Made by a program: the position numbers and the translations under genes. A stretch of 64,000 bases of DNA. It comes from Fimbriimonas planktonicus (GTDB taxonomy: Bacteria > Armatimonadota > Fimbriimonadia > Fimbriimonadales > Fimbriimonadaceae). This document shows, piece after piece, positions 61,791-64,000 of this stretch; the stretch's first letter is position 1, and each line of letters opens with the position of its first letter. The notes beneath the pieces were generated by a model. The model saw only the letters and a list, made by a program, of their open reading frames with translations. It ran no database searches and was not told the origin of the DNA. The DNA lies in NCBI GenBank assembly GCA_965234685.1, contig OZ248539.1, positions 2,294,001 to 2,358,000 on the forward strand, read 5' to 3'.

Positions 61791-62159
61791 GTGTTCTGGA
61801 TTCAAACGGGCTTAGCTTTTGTCATTTGGATTGCGGCTGGCTTGTCCGTGCGCCGGGTGCCATTATTGTCGCCTCACGAGCTCCGAAAGCGACCGCGAAA
61901 GCAGCGCCTCACCGCGCTCATTCTTCTCTTCCCGGTGGCAATCTTGCTTCTTGGAGGCGGAATCGCTTGCATCGCGGCATTCAATGGTCTCGCCCCGACC
62001 GGGCTTGCTCCGTGGGCGTGGCTTCTGCTCGCTCTATCGGGCTCGGTGTTCGTTTGGCTCCAAACCGCAGCGATGAGCGTCGCCGTTTCGCTTGCTATGG
62101 ATGCAAGACAAACCGGCGATGCCATACAATCGTCCAACCAGAACGAGAATTTGAAATGA
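61791..62159 (+). CDS. Small membrane protein
   Basis: 122 residues from GTG 61791 with three likely helices (WIQTGLAFVIWIAAGLSV, LTALILLFPVAILLLGGGIA, PWAWLLLALSGSVFVWL). No family recognised. It overlaps the next gene by 4 bp (ATGA), so the two are translationally coupled. Confidence 0.75.
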   Translation: MFWIQTGLAFVIWIAAGLSVRRVPLLSPHELRKRPRKQRLTALILLFPVAILLLGGGIACIAAFNGLAPTGLAPWAWLLLALSGSVFVWLQTAAMSVAVSLAMDARQTGDAIQSSNQNENLK

Positions 62160-62779
62160 GCTTTTCACGTGTTGCAATCACCATCGCTGCGATGTTCGTG
62201 ATCGGTGCTTCGGCATCGGCCGGAACCTCCCCCAAACTCCAAGACCCTGAAGTTGCGGCGCGTAGCCAGAAGGTTCAGGAGAACATGCGCCGGATCGACT
62301 TGCTGATGCAATTGATGCCGCTGATCATCCGAAAGGACCAGTTCGACAAGATCCTTCCGGTTTACGCGAAGATCAAGTCCGAGCAACGCAAGGTTCTGGA
62401 AGACGAAGACAAGCAACTCCTGGCGCTCGAAGCGGAAGTTAATGAGTCGCTGAAGAAGGCCCGCGAAAACGGCGTCTTTCCCAAGAAAGACCTTGTCAAA
62501 AAGTGCATCCTACTCGTCCGCGCCCTCGGCATCCGCCGAATCATGGCTCGCGGCGAACTTTCGGAAATGCTCTACAAGACGATCGACGAGTGCTTCGACG
62601 CCGGTCAGAAGAAAGTGATGACCAGCATTGATTGGAAAGAATTCGATCCGTCCGCCGATCTTGCTGGAAAGTCAGACGCGGACAAGATGAAGTTCTTTAT
62701 CCGCGTCATTTTCCTTGATCCACTGGCCTACGACATTCTTCTCGACCTAGACAAGAAAGCCCGCGCTAGCGGCCTTTGA
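62156..62779 (+). CDS. Exported helical protein of unknown function
   Basis: 207 residues with a signal peptide (MSFSRVAITIAAMFVIGASA, cleavage near ASAG). The mature part is charged and almost entirely helical with heptad character (KSEQRKVLEDEDKQLLALEA), resembling periplasmic chaperone- or Spy-like helical proteins only in style. ATG 62156 overlaps the preceding stop. The frame is open far upstream, but that part lies in the pfkB promoter and the previous gene. Its last 14 bp overlap the convergent M1 gene. Confidence 0.78.
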   Translation: MSFSRVAITIAAMFVIGASASAGTSPKLQDPEVAARSQKVQENMRRIDLLMQLMPLIIRKDQFDKILPVYAKIKSEQRKVLEDEDKQLLALEAEVNESLKKARENGVFPKKDLVKKCILLVRALGIRRIMARGELSEMLYKTIDECFDAGQKKVMTSIDWKEFDPSADLAGKSDADKMKFFIRVIFLDPLAYDILLDLDKKARASGL

Positions 62780-64000
62780 GCCTTGCGACAGCTCCCTGAA
62801 CGTTGTTCCTGATGAACGACAGCGGATGACTCAAAAGCGGTTCCAGTACTGGAACCGCTTTTTTGTCGCCGTATTCGGCGAGCGCATTGATCGCTGCCGC
62901 CCGGGCACCGAAGGACTTCTCCTTGGTGATCTTTACGAGGGCGTCATAGGCTTCGGTCTGGCCCGGCTCATCTTTGATTCGGCCAAGAATTTCGATCGCT
63001 TGAACTCGGAGCGCTTCGTTGCGTGGCGTCTTCAGTTGGCTAAGGCTGATGCCCCGTGCTCGATCTTTGTCGGTATCGGCAAAGTGATTCATCGCAAACT
63101 TTCGGAACTCGTCTTGGTGGGAATCGGTGACCCAGGCATCTTCGACAAGGCTTTTGTCGCCGGTTACGCGGACCAGCGCCCGAAGGGAATCAAGCCGAAT
63201 CAAATCGTTCTTATCCGACTGCATCAGCTCGCGAATCTTGCCCTGAGTTGCTTCGCTAGGTTTCAGCTCTCCGAGTCGGCTCACTGCCGCGCGGCGCTCA
63301 AACGGGCTGGCACTGGTAAGCAAGCTCGAAAGATACGCCTCATCCGAAATGAGCGGGATTAGTCGGCTTCGGAGTGAGTTGCTGATGCTCAGCTTGGCCA
63401 ATTCGACCTTCTGCGGCTCGGATAGAGTGGGGAAAGCAACCGGTGCCAGTCGAGCACGCTGTCCTGCGTTTCTTGCAAAACGGTACATCTTCATCCACTC
63501 CGCTGGGGTCAGATTAGCTTCGTAGCGAATATCCGCCATCTGCCAAGCCGCCGGGTCGAGCTGAACCAGTTCGGCCGGGAAACTGACTTCCGTCTTCGGA
63601 CCGGTTAGCGTGACTTTCTCGATACCAATCTGCTCGCCGTTGATGAGCAGAACCTCGGTTGGAATACGGAAGTTGGTGCCCGACTGCTCAATCGTCCACT
63701 TCTTGCCGTCTCGCTTCACCGTCAGCTTCGGTGCGGCATTCTCATAGAACCACTGCTTCCGGAACCAGTCGAGATTGGTGCCGAGCGTTTTGGAATAGAA
63801 CGTGAAGAACTGCTCCGTGTCGACGTTTTTGTACTTGTAGGCGTTCAGGTACTTCTTGGTGGCGTCCCAGAATGCGGGCTCGCCGACCATTCGCATCAGC
63901 ATGAACATGCGCGATGCGCCGCCGGGATAGGCAAAGCCGTCGAACATTTCGATGGGGTCTTTGTAGCCAAACCAGACCATTGGGCGATTACCGCCCGCGT
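62766..64000 (-). CDS. M1 family aminopeptidase, C-terminal part with HEAT-like repeats (5' end outside window)
   Basis: About 410 codons are visible; the frame is open to the window edge (GGNRPMVWFGY). The first ~100 residues match the C-terminal side of the M1 gluzincin catalytic region (GGASRMFMLMRMVGEPAFWD, KYLNAYKYKNVDTEQFF, LDWFRKQWFYENAAPKLTV), but the HExxH zinc motif would lie outside. Then comes a beta domain and a run of HEAT-like repeats (SPFERRAAVSRLGELKPSEA, GARAAAINALAEYGDKKAVP) in place of the usual ERAP1-type helical domain. It probably trims peptides in the periplasm or outside the cell. Confidence 0.85.
   Translation of the reverse strand, partial: AGGNRPMVWFGYKDPIEMFDGFAYPGGASRMFMLMRMVGEPAFWDATKKYLNAYKYKNVDTEQFFTFYSKTLGTNLDWFRKQWFYENAAPKLTVKRDGKKWTIEQSGTNFRIPTEVLLINGEQIGIEKVTLTGPKTEVSFPAELVQLDPAAWQMADIRYEANLTPAEWMKMYRFARNAGQRARLAPVAFPTLSEPQKVELAKLSISNSLRSRLIPLISDEAYLSSLLTSASPFERRAAVSRLGELKPSEATQGKIRELMQSDKNDLIRLDSLRALVRVTGDKSLVEDAWVTDSHQDEFRKFAMNHFADTDKDRARGISLSQLKTPRNEALRVQAIEILGRIKDEPGQTEAYDALVKITKEKSFGARAAAINALAEYGDKKAVPVLEPLLSHPLSFIRNNVQGAVARLKGR
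62833..62864 (+). terminator. Perfect 30 bp palindrome with T tract, inside the M1 gene's 3' end
   Basis: AAAAGCGGTTCCAGT/ACTGGAACCGCTTTT (62833-62862) followed by TT. It lies 54 bp after the stop of the exported helical protein gene (plus) and codes for part of the terminal HEAT-like repeat of the convergent gene on the other strand. Confidence 0.85.

Noticed and set aside
61625..62155. 177-codon N-terminal extension of the gene at 62156
   Set aside because: It runs through the pfkB promoter and the preceding small gene; ATG 62156 gives a proper signal peptide and a 4 bp ATGA overlap.

Overview
The window looks like chromosomal DNA from a diderm bacterium, most likely Armatimonadota (Fimbriimonadia-like). 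The best clue is the pilin-type gene at 16879-17796: its N-terminus (FTLIELLVVIAIIAILAAIL followed by FPVFAQAK) is typical of that phylum. TTG/GTG starts are frequent, many secreted beta-rich proteins are encoded, and an outer-membrane-barrel-like protein and a secretin domain are present. I saw no transposase, integrase, CRISPR array, tRNA or rRNA. The phylum call is an inference from protein style, not a database result.

Layout. 1-4.4 kb: a minus-strand ABC-2 export operon (secreted membrane protein, permease, ATPase, second permease cut by the window edge). 4.5-16.2 kb: an accessory-looking block with two paralogous regulators that carry a LuxR-type helix-turn-helix at the N-terminus followed by GAF and PAS domains. 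They bracket an N-terminally truncated secretin gene and two tandemly duplicated FG-GAP/Ig-like surface protein genes, with a roughly 1.07 kb near-identical direct repeat and a short repeat present three times. 16.4-21.8 kb: an RNHCP protein, a type IV pilin-like/DUF1559 protein, a secreted glycoside hydrolase with a DUF5060-like N-terminus, and L-aspartate oxidase (nadB). 21.7-30.6 kb: four large minus-strand exported proteins of poorly known function, including a CsgG-like protein and an invasin-Ig/beta-barrel protein. 30.8-36.5 kb: coaE, rpsA, xylulokinase, a Ppx/GppA phosphatase and a ComEA-like protein. 36.5-42.8 kb: a sugar ABC transporter whose binding protein is fused to one permease, an MFS transporter and two small envelope proteins. 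42.8-49.3 kb: secA, a peptide-binding lipoprotein, coaD, a coiled-coil protein and a DUF488 protein. 49.2-58.6 kb: a third FG-GAP paralogue, gltB and uvrC. 58.7-64 kb: a PepSY membrane protein, a DUF4382/DUF5666 lipoprotein, a PfkB kinase, two small coupled envelope genes, and the C-terminal part of an M1 aminopeptidase with HEAT-like repeats that runs off the window.

How it fits together. Housekeeping genes (secA, rpsA, coaD, coaE, nadB, gltB, uvrC) alternate with envelope and surface functions. The glycoside hydrolase, sugar ABC transporter, xylulokinase and PfkB kinase suggest saprophytic use of plant-type polysaccharide. The pilin, secretin fragment and ComEA suggest type IV pili and DNA uptake. 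The least ordinary parts are the regulator/FG-GAP block at 4.7-16.2 kb, the exported-protein row at 21.7-30.6 kb, the fused ABC transporter, and gltB with an insertion in its iron-sulfur loop. Several genes lack a Shine-Dalgarno sequence but have a -10-like hexamer 6-14 nt before the start codon, hinting at leaderless transcription.
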